From Buddleja alternifolia (Eukaryota > Streptophyta > Magnoliopsida > Lamiales > Scrophulariaceae), in contig CM033401.1 of NCBI GenBank assembly GCA_019426215.1, positions 13,645,134 to 13,709,133 on the forward strand: a stretch of 64,000 nt of DNA. Direction: 5' to 3'. Every line of letters begins with the position of its first letter. Within the stretch, counting starts at the first letter, position 1. The notes under the pieces were generated by a model. That model was not told where the DNA came from, did not search any database, and saw only the letters and a list, made by a program, of their open reading frames with translations. A program made the translations under genes and the position numbers. Below are positions 23,824 to 36,135 of this stretch, piece after piece.

Positions 23824-25010
23824 GTGGTATCACAGCCACATTGATTAGTTTTCGTTGCCATTGTTCTTGCGTAATACTATGTACCTGAAATATGAAATAC
23901 GTTTTTTCCGCATTAGCATGGACTTTGATTATCTACTATGCACGTTTTTCATTGTTAAATACCACTCTGCTAATATGTTGTTTTTGAATCATTAGCGGTT
24001 AATGAAGGAAAAATTAAAATATCATGGCTTGGATTTTGACGAAACGATGCGTCTGTTTACATGAAATTGAATATATGTAAATTTCTATAATCAAATAAAA
24101 GGTGATGTTTTCTGCATGACACATACTGACCGATTGAGTATCGATGTGTGAAAATTATGGCTTGTTTAAGCATTTGGAAATTTGTCATACATGAGTTTAC
24201 AGAAACTTTATGTCAAAGACTCACTTGTGTAATTTTACAATTGTGATTGTAGTCATGCACTTAGTTTTTTTTCTTTTATATGGAATGACCTTCATTAAAT
24301 TAATGAAAAGGATAAAGGTGAATTGGCAAATTGGCATGCTATTCAGTATTTGGGTTACTGATTTTTCCTATAGTATCAGAATCTTTGATTAACATGTAAT
24401 TAGATCAATTTGTCTCTTCCATAACTTTATGAGATCGACTTCTAACAAAACCCTGAAGTGGACCTCTGCTAACTACTACGTTTTATATAGACTGGAAGCT
24501 AGTGGAGTTCCCTTTCCCTATTCATTAAAGAAAAGACTTGGACAACCGGTCCATGGTCAGATCAAGAAATTCTACTTTTGAGGCGATCCGGCGGTGAACA
24601 GGAAGAGGGAGAACTACCTTTACCAAGTCCGAACAATTGTCGACCACCAGATCCGCTGGTCTGCAATATTGTTGATTCAGCCTATACATATTGTTTCTGC
24701 ATTAGATTCTGTTTAGAGAATGATGATTAGCATTTTTTTTATTTGAAATATTATGTTGAGTGGGAGGACATAGATTGGTTAGATTTTGATATTTCTCGTC
24801 TATTTCCTAAAATTTTCGTATATAAGAATTAAATGATAATGTATTATTATATTGACAAGAGATGATTGAGTATATTATATTTCTTTCGATCTTGTGATAT
24901 ATTTAATTGTTATTATTTAAGTTTTGATGTTGCGACACATTTATGTTGTTGTGCTAGTTAATGATTATGTGCTATAATGTCATTTTATTTTTTTCGCATT
25001 AGAATATCAA
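23824..25010 (+). other. Untranslated leader of copy E
   Basis: 1.2 kb between the primer binding site and the gag ATG. No domain-bearing ORF was seen. CCGCATTAG-like words recur at about 23910, 24695 and 24985. Confidence 0.6.
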
Positions 25011-26165
25011 ATGGCTGCAACAAAGAGCATAATCGTTGATCTCAACCAAGGAGATAAGTTGAATGATCAGAATTATGATGTGTGGCATCATAAAATTCAG
25101 TATCTTCTTGAAGATCAGGACTTATTGGAAATCATAAGTCAGCAATTGTCTGAACCTGAACAAGGAGGGACTGAACAGCATAAGAGAGATCTTGAGGCTT
25201 ACCAAAGTTGGAAGCGTAAAGATCGTCTGGCTCGTCTGTTTTTGCTAAGTAGCATGAGAAATGATCTCATGATGCGATTTGAAAAGTTCAAAACGGCTAA
25301 GGAAATTTGGGATGCCGTCAAAGTTCAATTTGGTGGAACATCCACAACAAGATTGCGCCAACTTACTATGAAATTTGACAGTTATAAGAAGCACCATGAT
25401 CATTCAATGATGCAGCATCTTACAACAATGTCAAATATGATAAGCGAGTTAAGGGCAACATGTCATGAACTAACAGACGAACAACAAGTACAAGCTGTTA
25501 TCCGTTCTTTACCTCACTCCTGGGAACATCTGCGAGTTAATCTTACTCATAATGATAATATCAAAACGTTTGATGATGTTTCTCGCCATGTTCAACTTGA
25601 GGAGGATCGCCTAATTGCAGATAAGCCCTCCAAAGAGGCATACATGATAAACTCCGACTCAAACAAGAAGTCTGGGTTTAAACGCAAAAGAGGCAGAGGT
25701 AATGAGATGGAGTCATCTTTTAAGAAGGCTAAGAAGAATAAGCGCTACAGAGGGAGGCGCGGAGGCAAGAATAAAAGAGACAAGTCTAAAATGCCTTGTT
25801 ACAACTGTGGCCAACTGGGACACTTTGCTCGTGAATGCACTGAGGCAAAGGTACATTTTACATTATGTCGTTCTCCTCAATTATTTGTTAGCAGTTGTTT
25901 GATGTTGGCTGAAACTCTTCCTATTTGGACTGTAGACTCAGCAGCAACAGACCACATAGCGAGGGATCGAACAACATATGTAGATTTTCAGCGAATTCCA
26001 GCTGGAAGCACACGTATATATATGGGGAATAGCTCAAGTGCTGATGTTCTAGAAATTGGAACTTGCAAAGTAATATTGTGTGGTGGACGCGTATTATATC
26101 TCCATGATGTATTGTATGCTCCTGATGTTAGACGAAGTCTTGTCTCTGTTTTAGCGCTTCTTTAG
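25011..26165 (+). CDS. Copia gag and start of protease (copy E)
   Basis: 384-codon open frame. The N-terminal Copia gag has NYDVWHHKIQYLLEDQDL and KEIWDAVKVQFGG-type motifs (UBN2-like). It continues through a basic linker to a CX2CX4HX4C zinc knuckle CYNCGQLGHFAREC (about residues 263-276). Then comes the aspartic protease region IWTVDSAATDHIARD: the catalytic triad reads D-S-A instead of D-S-G, probably inactivating. It ends at TAG 26163-26165, after which the same frame continues with family sequence (LGFRLEFDDSYVKLYLG), so this stop is a mutation rather than a natural end. Confidence 0.85.
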   Translation: MAATKSIIVDLNQGDKLNDQNYDVWHHKIQYLLEDQDLLEIISQQLSEPEQGGTEQHKRDLEAYQSWKRKDRLARLFLLSSMRNDLMMRFEKFKTAKEIWDAVKVQFGGTSTTRLRQLTMKFDSYKKHHDHSMMQHLTTMSNMISELRATCHELTDEQQVQAVIRSLPHSWEHLRVNLTHNDNIKTFDDVSRHVQLEEDRLIADKPSKEAYMINSDSNKKSGFKRKRGRGNEMESSFKKAKKNKRYRGRRGGKNKRDKSKMPCYNCGQLGHFARECTEAKVHFTLCRSPQLFVSSCLMLAETLPIWTVDSAATDHIARDRTTYVDFQRIPAGSTRIYMGNSSSADVLEIGTCKVILCGGRVLYLHDVLYAPDVRRSLVSVLALL

Positions 26166-29037
26166 TTAGGTTTTAGATTAGAATTTGATGATAGTTATGT
26201 CAAGTTGTACTTAGGAACTATATACTATGGATCTGGATATTTGTCAGATGGTTTTATTGAATTAGATACTGTACCTTTATCTAATGAGAATAATAATAGT
26301 TTTTCATATGCTACATCTTCAAGAGATAGCATGTGTGATGATTGTATGAAATGGCATGCTAGACTTGGACATATAGGTTAAGAAAGAATGTATAGACTTG
26401 TTAAAGAGGTCCTTCTTGGTCCTATTTCGAAAGTCAACTTACCTGCATGTGAACATTGTCTAGCTGGAAAAACTATTAGAAAACCATTTGGCAAAGGCAT
26501 TAGAGCTACAATGCCTCTGCAACTTATCCATTCAGATATTTGTGGCCCAATGAATGTGAAGGCAAGATATGGTGCTTCACACTTCATCACATTTATAGAT
26601 GATTTTACGCGCTATGGTCATGTATATATATAATCTCTCATAAGTCTGAAGCATTAGATTGTTTTAGACGTTATATGAAATTGGTTGAAAATCAATTAGA
26701 GAAAAATATCAAGTCGCTAAGGACTGACCGAGGCCGTGCATATTTATCTGATAAATTTAAAGAATTATGTGAAAAGGGAATAGCTAGATAGCTTACTATT
26801 CATGGTACTCCGCAACAAAATGGTGTTGCTGAGAGAAGGAATAAAACCTTTTTAGATATGGTTAGATCGATGATAGCGCAAGCTAATCTTCCTATTTCAT
26901 TTTGGGGAGATGCTCTACTTACTGCAGCCTACATCCTAAACCCTGTGCCTTCTAAATCTGTGTCATCTACTCCTTATGAACTATGGACTAGTAGAAAACC
27001 CGATTTAAGTAATTTACGTCCATGGGGTTCAGCAGCTTATATTCATTCACCTTCTCGAATGTATGGAAAGTTAAGTCCTAGTGGAAAAAAGTGTATCTTT
27101 ATAAGATATCCTGAATATTCCAAAGGACATGTTTTCATTGGTGAACAAGCTGATGGGAGTGTAACAGAAATTGAGTCACGAGATGCTACTTTCTTGGAAG
27201 AAGATTTTCCTAGAAAAGGAGAGGTTTCTAAGGATTTTCAATTTTATGAATTGAAAGATGAAATTGACACATCAAATCGAGTTATCGAAGGATATGATAA
27301 GTTTTCTTATCCATCTCAAACTAGTGGGAGCGATGATGTGTCCAATAAAACCACTCGAATAGAGGAAAATCTCGAAGAACCACAACTTTGAACGAGTAGT
27401 CGTGGAAGAATTCCTCGTCGTCATTTTGATATTGAAGGAGAATCTTTCATGATAACTCCAGAAGATGGTGAAGAACCGAGAACAGTACATGAAGCTATCA
27501 ATTCTTTAGCTGTAAAAGAATGGATGAAAGCAATGCAGGAAAAAATGGAATCCATGGAATCAAATCAAGTTTGGGACTTGGTTTATCTACCACCTGGTCA
27601 TAAGACAATAGGAAACAAATGGGTTCTTAAGATTAAAAGAAAGTCTGATGGATCTATCGAAAGATATAAGGCTCGTTTAGTGGCAAAAGGCTACACTCAA
27701 ACGGAGGGAATCGACTATGAAGAAACATTTTCACCAGTTGTTAGATTCTCTTCGATTCACCTCATTCTTGCCATTGTCACACATATCGATCTTGAACTTT
27801 ACCAAATGGATGTTAAAACCGCTTTCCTCAATGGACAGCTAGATAAAGAGATTTACATGGATCAACCTGAAGGCTTCATAAACAAAGGTCAAGAGCGCAA
27901 AGTTTGCAGCTCAAAAGATCTATTTATGGCTTGAAGCAAGCATCCAGACAATGGAATCTCAAATTTCATCAAGCTATGATAGCCGATGGATTTACAATGA
28001 TGAACGAAGATCATTGTGTTTATGTTAAACAATCCAAAAGTAAGTTTGTGATCCTGTCCTTATATGTTGATGACATTTTATTGGCCGGAAATGATAAAGA
28101 GTTAATAGAAGCCACTAAGAAGTGGTTGTCTTCAAATTTTGAAATGAAAGACATGGGTGAAGCTAGTTATGTACTAGGTGTCAAGATCATTAGAGATCGA
28201 TCATAAAGACTTCTTGGTTTGTCTCAAAAGACTTACATCAAGAAGATGCTTGAAAGATATCAAATGCATGACTGCAAACCTATAGATACTCCTGTCGAAA
28301 AGAATTTGAGCCTTAATTCTCAAATGGGTCCACAAACTCCAGATGAAAAAGATAAAATGTCTAGAGTTCCTTATTCAAGTGCAATTGATAGCTTGATGTA
28401 TGCAATGATGTGCATAAGACCGGATATTTGTTATGTAGTTGGTCTTGTTAGTCATTTTCAAGCCAACCCCGGACTTGTACATTGGAAAGCAGTCAAGAGG
28501 ATATTTAGGTATCTTAAAGGAACAACATATTACATGCTATGTTATCAAGGACAAGATTTGCACTTAATCGGTTATAGTGATGCTGATTGGGGAGGACACT
28601 TGGATGAACGCAAATCAACATCAGGAAATGTTTTTCTACTTAATAATGGTGTCATATCTTGGAGTAGCAAAAAGCAATCCTGTATTGCCTTGTCAACTAT
28701 GGAGGCTGAATACATAGCTTGTTCTACGGCAGTGCAAGAAGCTGTTTGGTTAAGACGATTTCTAGAACATTTGAAAGTCATCGTCGGTGCTTCTAACCCA
28801 GTAACAATATATTGTGATAGCACGGCAACGCTTTCTTATGTCAAGGATCCTAAATATCATGGAAAAACCAAACATATTCAAATAAGATACCATTTCATAC
28901 GAGACATTATAGCACAGAAAGAAGTGATCTTGAAACACATTTCTACTAGTCATATGGTAGCAGACCCAATGACCAAACCAATAACTAGAGATTCATATTT
29001 ATCACATGTAAGATCTCTAGGGCTCCGTAGAGTGTGA
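26166..29037 (+). pseudogene. Copia integrase, RT and RNase H remnants (copy E)
   Basis: Homology is continuous. The gag-pre-integrase region has HARLGHIG and CEHCLAGK. The integrase core has HSDICGP, TDRGR and [14 protein letters not shown] runs from WVLKIKRKSDG through YQMDVKTAFLNG to LYVDDILLAGND. RNase H is GYSDADWGGHLDERKSTSGN through CDSTATLSY and the SHMVADPMTKP tail. It is broken by stops at 26379, 26789, 27389 and 28204, and by frame changes near 26625 (inside a TA run) and 27895. At least three stops fit C-to-T changes in CAA, CAG or CGA. It cannot produce a full polyprotein. Confidence 0.92.
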
Positions 29038-30125
29038 TTGTATTTCTTAAAAGGATCATTTTGTAATCATACATTGATAATATATAATATATCAATTATT
29101 TTGCATAATTTGTTGCAATAAGCTAGTACATTGATTTGATATGTATGTCGATAGGCGGAGATTGGCTCTCTCACACGAGCAATCGCCTCTAGCGCTAAGA
29201 AAGCGAGTAGAGATGAGACATTTTTTTTACGTAAGCATTATTTAGTGTTACGTAGTTAATCTAATGATATGTCGCCTTGGTGAAAACCAAGATGAGGCTC
29301 TTTATATCTTAAGAGCTGACATAGATGTTTACCCGCCATCTATGAAGCCTATAAGTTGTCGGGTGTGAGAATTTATTTTAGAATAGTTTATGTGTAATAT
29401 ATTCTCGAATTAGGCGTTTTTTTATAAACGAGCTAATTAAGACCTATACGGTGTAGAGAGATAAAAAAACATACACTCTTTATGATAGAGAGTCTCCACC
29501 GTTGCATGTATGTCATACTACATGTGCATAGCGACCCAATTGGAAGTGAGTGAATGGATCCCTGCTTCCTCACTGTGTGAGTCCTAAAGATCATTGATCT
29601 TAGTAGTACCCTATGTGACTTTTAACTGTGGCACAAAGTGAAAAGTTAATGTTAGCTACTCTAGCATGTTACCTATGGCTATGGATGATGCGGTCTAAAG
29701 GAACATGACTGGGAAAGCAGCTAACTTAGATCCTAGTGTTATTAGGGTAAAAGGAAGGCAAACTTAGATTCATGCCTTTCACTTGTATTCACCGGCTAGC
29801 CAGTTATGTTAATCAATGGATTAAATAACTGTGAATACTTGTGAAACTGACAGAGTGGTTAAGTATAAATTTCTAGAGGGATTAAGATATTCTTAATCAG
29901 GGTGACTAACGAGCCTGGGGTATAGTACTACACAATACAAAATTATCTCCATCAAGGGTTGATGTCTCCATTCTGACCTTTAAAGGTTTCTAGTTTGGAG
30001 CTCCCGATATTATAAGTGTAGATGCCGGTCGCATGACTCATTTATCGATATGATAAGTTTTTTTTTTTTGGGAAAGTATATGTTTATATGGACCTATGGT
30101 CATGCCCTCATGGGTGAGTGGGAGA
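29038..30125 (+). other. Copy E 3' untranslated region
   Basis: Non-coding stretch between RNase H and the 3' LTR, ending in the purine-rich TGGGTGAGTGGGAGA (30111-30125), the likely polypurine tract. Confidence 0.6.
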
Positions 30126-30430
30126 TATTAGAAATAACACACAAGAGACATGTCCATTGGTTGCGACTCTTGGTGAAAGGGTGTATTTTCTTCTATAAAT
30201 ACAGTCATTGTTCATCATTTTAATTACTAGAATATATATACAAATATATATATATATATAAACTCTCCAAATACTTTAGATACTTGAGTCGTGAATTTGT
30301 GTCTTCGATTCTAGTAATCGAATTCCCGACGGTGTTCGTGTTTCATTCAAGAAGTTCGGGGACAACGTGATTCTAATCAAGTTCGTTCAATATAACGCTT
30401 CCGCATTAGGTACGCTCTCGATTTCTAACA
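30126..30430 (+). repeat. 3' LTR of copy E
   Basis: 305 bp with the same TATTAG...CTAACA ends as the 5' LTR. Confidence 0.92.
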
Positions 30431-32182
30431 CAAGCACACGACCAGACACAACCCAATCGACATTGGCCGTGGTCCATAGGTCAAAACGGGGACAGTGAGG
30501 GTAAGAAGAGTGGTTTCTCTATTTGTTTTTCAATTTAAGTCTACAAGGATTCAATATATTTATAAATATATTTCCACTTCTTTAAGATTCTCGTATGAGA
30601 CATGGAACTTTTCTTTCGTAAGAACAAAAGTTTTCCTTTTATATATGTCTGAAGGTTTTTTTTTTTGTCTTTCCCGCGTAGTATACATATCAAATAAGAG
30701 AAAACTCACTTATAAATAAGAAAATTCCAACATTTTCTTCTCCTCAATATATGTGCCCACCAAAAATAACGAACCTGCTTTTAGGAACAAGAATAAAGAA
30801 AGAAGAATCATGTCATAATTTTATTTTGTAGAGACAAAATGGGGAAATGATAATGGTACTATGCCTCTTAATTAGGGACTATGAATTTACTAAGTTTATT
30901 AATACTTGTTAGATGAGTCTTTAAGGATAAAAGATTTTTTATCACATTAGTTTGCTCTCATATCAATGCTCTTACAAATAAGTGTTTTCTACTAAAATCT
31001 AAAAAGTTCAAATTTTTGTTCGCATAAATCATTTACATAATATATGTTAATAATAGCAGATCATAATAAATTAAAATTAACTAATAACTATTATAGTCAC
31101 TTGACAATTATTATAAATATAGAAAAAAAATCACATGTTTTCATTAAGAATAGATCCCAAATCCTCTAAAAAGTTCAAATTAAATACTCATCGTTGAAAA
31201 GTATATCACATAATAAATAGGGTGGACTGAGTATAAACCTCACAGGCTCACACATAGAAATTTGTCAATCGTGGATCAAGCTAGTCGACAAATATAAATT
31301 TGTAAAGAATACAAGATGCACGTGTGTGGATGTGATATTTTTCATATGGGGATATCACATATACTTGTATAATTAATGATAATGATATTGCCCCGTTTAA
31401 TTAATGATAACGATTACTCGCACGTATATACTCGCTTGTGTGTGTATATATATATATATTACTTTTATAATTTAAAATATAAATGAAAATTTAATTAATT
31501 AATTTATACTTAACTTTCAGAAAAAAAGAATCATCTACAATGTGGACATGCTTATATAATATTATTGGTGAAAATGCACCACACACAATCATTTAAGTCG
31601 AGGCACAATTTTAGAATACTCGTTCTCCTTAACACAATATTTACCTGCTCTTGATGGTGACGGAATGTGTCAATTTACAACGACTTGGGACGAGAATGGT
31701 AACACTACAAATTCCCGAATCTATTGAACAAAAGACTTATTTGAACTCTCGTTTTCAAAACAACTATTTAAGAATACTTTTGTGTTCACTAATTAGAATT
31801 CAAAAGCAGAAACAGAAAAGAGAATGATTTAAGGGATAAAATTTTCGGATTATAGAGGGGCTATTTATAGAAGACAGAAAGTTGTGGTCTAGCAAACACA
31901 ACTTTTCACTTTAACCCTTACATATGTCTTTTCGGTCAAAACAACACCACTTCGGCCAAACAGGCACCACTTCAATGGAAAGAGTGCCTTTTTTGGCAGA
32001 AAGGTTTGCACGCAGTCCACTTACGCCGCTATGTATGCGATCGTGGTCATCGATCTAACGACTACGGTACGTACATCACGTCTGACCGTGATAAGTTATA
32101 TTCAAAATAATTTAAATTAAATAATTAATTTGAATGTATTTTGTCCAAAAAATTAATTCGGGAGGGCAAAGCCCAAAAACTG

Positions 32183-32432
32183 AACCGCATCCACGCCCAC
32201 AACTTGGCCCACTCGGTCGGGCGGCGCGCACGTGTGGGCTTTGGAGCGACCCAACACTTGCATAGGTCTTCCCCCTTCCACAAAACTGTAGTGCCCCAAG
32301 GGCCCAAACCCGAACCTTAACCGCATCCACGCCCATAATGAGGCGCAAACCACACGTGTCGGCTTTTGAGCGACCCAACACATGCATAGGTCCTCCTTTT
32401 CCACAAAACTGTGGTGCCCCAAAGGCCCAAAA
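32183..32432 (+). repeat. GC-rich tandem duplication, two units of about 125-135 bp
   Basis: Both units contain AACCGCATCCACGCCCA, CACGTGT, GAGCGACCCAACAC(A/T)TGCATAGG, TTCCACAAAACTGT and GTGCCCCAA(A/G)GGCCCAAA in order. It is an isolated GC-rich island in AT-rich DNA. Origin not recognised. Confidence 0.75.
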
Positions 32433-32984
32433 CATAATGTCAAGTCTAGACATTATAAATTCATCAACTTCTGGATGACTTATTAATGTGGGACAAGCCT
32501 CCTTAAGCTTTTCACATTCCCACCATAATTCAACATTTTAAGCTAATTTAAGTGACTTATTTTAGACATTAATTTCTCATTCATTCAAATTCGGATTTGA
32601 GTAATTCAAAATGCTAAATTCATCTACTTGAAACGTAGATTCATTTAAGCCCATAAAATACAATATCCAAGCTACGTATGCCACTCAAATTCGTGGTTAA
32701 AATTGAGTGAAACTCAACGTTTACCTAACAAATATGAAAAAAAAAAAAAGATGATTCCTCGTCATTAGTTATATTTCAAAGGTTATGACTATTTTACAGA
32801 AATTAAGCAGCAAAAAGGGATTGTCTTAAGAAATAATAATAAATATTTTTTTAAAAAAAAATACTGAGTAGGATAAGCAGGTCCAATAAATTCAAGTCTA
32901 GTTCGATATGAGATGATGCAAAACGACCGTATCCCTTATGGAATTTGACATGTAGGGATGAGATTTGCCAAACCTGCCCATTTA

Positions 32985-33166
32985 GGGGTACACATCGAGT
33001 CAGGATGGTCGAGCTTAAGCTTTATTGTTTGTGTTTACGTTCCAACTCGTTGCTCGTGAGTTAATTAATATACTATTTTATATTTCAATAATACATATAT
33101 TTAAATATTCTCGAATTGAATTAGAACTAAAAAAAGAAGTTTGTTGAACTCGGTTCGTACGCACCC
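32985..33166. mobile_element. Short MITE related to the 661-1043 family
   Basis: Left end GGGGTACACATCGAGTC, right end ACTCGGTTCGTACGCACCC, imperfect inverted repeats, flanked by TTTA and TAAA. The core is AT-rich and no ORF is present. Confidence 0.45.
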
Positions 33167-33402
33167 TAAATTACTCCCATTTTGTTCCTAAAAACAATAT
33201 CCTAAACTACGGGTATACTGACAAGATATGATACAACACGAATATGCGATACATAGTATTAAAAAAATATAAATACAATACGAGTTGGATACAATCATGT
33301 ATCACTAATATACATACATTCATAAATTATAAATATAACATAAAGAAAATATATACTACATACAAACTGAAACTAAGCTAGAGAACATCAAATCGTCAAC
33401 TT

Positions 33403-33753
33403 GAGTGTTTGCAAACTCAACTAATTATACAAAAGTGATAATAATTGAAAATAATTAGAAATGATAAAAAAATCAGAAGTTGGTAGTGTTTGCAAACACA
33501 AGTGAAAATTGAAAAAAAGCTGCAGATGATTGTTTGCAAAAAAGATGATTAATATATCTAAAATAAAATTATTTTAATTACAAAAATACCATAATCACTT
33601 TTAAGCACCCTTTTACCAGCTTGTATATTATGGATTAATATCACTTAAGTTAAGAGAATCAAAATCACAATTTGAGTTTGCAAACATTCCCATATAGATT
33701 AATTTAATCCATAATCTAAGAAGTACTTAATTTAAGAGTTTGCAAACACTCCC
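33403..33753. mobile_element. MITE with GRGTGTTTGCAAAC termini
   Basis: Left GAGTGTTTGCAAACTC and right GAGTTTGCAAACACTCCC are inverted. A second inner pair of the same word occurs near 33488 and 33678, suggesting nesting or tandem insertion of the family. Confidence 0.6.
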
Positions 33754-34066
33754 AAAATCTACAATTGTATATACATTGCATTTTCTTTTAATGTACTCCA
33801 TTCCTTTGTTTACAAGATTAATTTTACAAATATATATACATATATATTATTTTCAAAAGAATGTAACTAACAAGTATCTACTTTACATCTGTATTTAAAA
33901 ATATTCTAATACTGATTTTTGGGAATTTTTCTGGTGAAAAGATGTTTACATAAGGTCGATTCAGATCACAATCAGGGTCAGAACATGTCTCCAGAACCAA
34001 AATTTGCCTACACATATACATTTTTGAGAATATACATATGATAGATTCATGGGATATTTTGGTGTA

Positions 34067-34403
34067 GGGGTGAAAGACAAACCAAACTACTCGATACTCG
34101 ACTCGAACTCGATCGCTAAAAACTTGTTTTTAGCTCGGTTAGTTAACTTATCAAACCAAGCTTGAACAACTTTTTTGTGTTTGATAAGTTTTGAAACTCA
34201 GCTCAATTAGTAAAGAATAATAAAAATATGTACAAAAAAATCAAACTACTCGAGTTTGACTTGTGTTTGATTAGATTAAAGCTTATTTGAGCTCGACTCG
34301 ATTAATAATCAAACAAGCTCGAACACAAATTTTGAAGTTCGATTGTATTTCAAACAAGTTTAAATAACATCTCGTTCGGTTCAACTCGATTCATTTACAC
34401 CGC
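34067..34403. mobile_element. MITE of the ACTCGA/GAGCTCGA family
   Basis: Left GGGGTGAAAGAC and right TCATTTACACCGCC, with internal ACTCGACTCGAACTCGA and GAGCTCGACTCGA words. It resembles the element at 661-1043 but is more decayed. Confidence 0.45.
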
Positions 34404-35320
34404 CATTTTGGTGGACCAACACAGATGAGGTAAAGTTTTAAGACACGTGCTCCTGATCAAATGATTTCAGGTGAAACACAACTTGTCCGTCAACTTGTCT
34501 TAAAAATTTACCTAAACCGTGTCGTTTTGTAGTAATGTAGTACTCTTTCTTGTAATCTTTTTATTTTTCTTTTATATCCTTTTTGGGTGGGGAAAGAATC
34601 TGGACCCACACTTTTTTCCACCTGTAATTGTTGTCACGTACATGCATCCACATTCAAATTACAATACTACCCCTCCTCTGTTAAAACTTAAAAATCCTGC
34701 AAATATTTTAGGGTTGTAATTATTGATTACAAGTTCAGAAAATTTGATTCTTAATACAAATGTATTGACTTTATAGAACAGCCACAAGGAAAGAAGACCT
34801 GATAATATTTATTATTATTATTCAAATTGAAATAAGGATTGACAAGAGTAAAAAATTTTATAAATATTATTGTATAAAATGTTTGACTTTTAGAGTCAAT
34901 TGATAGATCTCATGAATTTAGTTAATTTCAAGGTAACAAATTGATGGAATTCTGGAGATATTCATATGAATCTGAAAGTCAATTTTAGCATGACAATTTT
35001 ATTATTTTTTAAACAAACAAGAGCTAATTCTTTGATGCTTTAAATCTTAGATGCTTTTTCAACAAAATAAAATAAAATAAATAAACTTATGGGACTTTTG
35101 ATTTGTAGGAAATATTCATAGTGCGACCTTATTTTGGTATCATGGTGACATGGAACATTGAATTCCGTATACAAAGAGTTATTTACAGGACCACCTACAA
35201 ATTAATTTAAAAAATAATTATATCTCCCCTATAAAGTTAGTCTTTTTGTTAATAAAGTAAGTGTGTTTATAGTATAGTATTTCAAAAGCTCAATTTATTG
35301 TATCAACACTTGATACTATG

Positions 35321-35597
35321 AGGGTGTTTGGCTAAGCTTATAAGTTCCTCTAAACATCTTATAAGATGTTTTAGAGCTTATAAGCTCTATAAATTTGTTT
35401 GGTAAATTTTTTTAAAAAACAGCTTATAAGACTAAAAAATAAATTGTTTGAATCTTATAAGTTGTTTTTAAAAAAGTAACCCACCCCCACCTTTTTTTTA
35501 AACAGCTTATAAGATGTTATATCTTATAAACTCTTAAAATATCTTATAAGATGTAGGAGCTTATAAGATGTTTTGAATAAGTTTAGCCAAACACCCT
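35321..35597. mobile_element. Tourist-like MITE upstream of ASG1
   Basis: AGGGTGTTTGGCTAAGCTTAT at the left and ATAAGTTTAGCCAAACACCCT at the right form inverted repeats. Inside, TCTTATAAGATGTT-type words recur. CTA occurs just outside both ends with a 2-nt offset at the left. It ends about 250 bp before the ASG1 TATA box. Confidence 0.7.
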
Positions 35598-35846
35598 CTA
35601 AAGAATTAAACAAGTAATAGAAAGTGATAAAAAGTGTAGGAAAAATAGTTACCATTTCCAATACAAAAATGTAAAAGCAACTTATATAACTTTATTACTA
35701 TTATTATATCATAATTTTGTGATCTAATAACAAATTGAAGGAATGTTTGGGCACGAAGGTCAAACCTCAGGTCGACAGCCCTTATGGTCAAGGGGTATCT
35801 TCGTCAGTTTCACATGATTACCTGAATCCATGTAAAAAACATTTCT

Positions 35847-35856
35847 TTTATAAATA
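35847..35856 (+). promoter_or_regulatory. Probable ASG1 TATA box
   Basis: TTTATAAATA, about 280 bp upstream of the ASG1 start codon and followed about 60 bp later by a CT-rich leader. This is typical of plant promoters and would place transcription start near 35885. Confidence 0.6.
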
Positions 35857-35912
35857 GGACCGAATAATCAACCATAATCCATTTCTATTTTCTAACTTCT
35901 GTAAATCGTTCT

Positions 35913-35913
35913 G

Positions 35914-35946
<33 letters not shown>
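35913..35946 (+). repeat. (CT)n microsatellite in the ASG1 leader
   Basis: An uninterrupted CT run of about 27 bases, then TTTCTCTT, in the presumed 5' UTR. Confidence 0.9.
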
Positions 35947-35948
<2 letters not shown>

Positions 35949-36123
35949 CAAAAAGAACCCAAAAAATTCCACCAAAATAATAATAAAATTTAATCTAATT
36001 TGGGTTTTTGAAGAGAAAGTATTAGCGTTTAATTTAAATTCTAAATTATAATCACCGATTTTTAGTTGAGATTCGGAGTTTCAATTTTTCAATTTTGTTA
36101 GGGTTTTGTTATTTTTAATTTTT

Positions 36124-36135
36124 ATGATCAGCTGA
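36124..36135 (+). CDS. Three-codon uORF overlapping the ASG1 start
   Basis: ATG ATC AGC TGA. The last base of the TGA is the A of the ASG1 ATG (TGATG), so the two frames overlap by one base. Such a stop/start overlap could allow reinitiation or could dampen translation; this is inference. Confidence 0.5.
   Translation: MIS

Larger units (their letters stand above)
23517..30430 (+). mobile_element. Degenerate TNT1-94-type Copia element (copy E)
   Basis: A 6.9-kb element with LTRs at 23517-23823 and 30126-30430, gag-protease at 25011-26165 and a broken integrase-RT-RNase H region to 29037. Flanking 5-mers are CAAAC (23512-23516) and CAAGC (30431-30435), a target duplication with one change. 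Both LTRs start TATTAGAAAT and end ATTTCTAACA, so the ends are TA...CA. The LTRs differ by about 11 substitutions and 2 indels by eye, so it is much older than copy A. Confidence 0.9.
30431..35846. other. Intergenic region between copy E and ASG1
   Basis: No gene is supported. It holds a GC-rich tandem repeat at about 32183-32432, three or four MITE-like elements listed separately, and AT-rich filler. ORFs on the minus strand at 32112-32453 are by-products of the tandem repeat. Confidence 0.6.

Noticed and set aside
32112..32453. 113-codon minus-strand ORF with internal repeats
   Set aside because: Generated by the GC-rich tandem duplication; overlapping ORFs exist in two frames, as expected for non-coding repeats.
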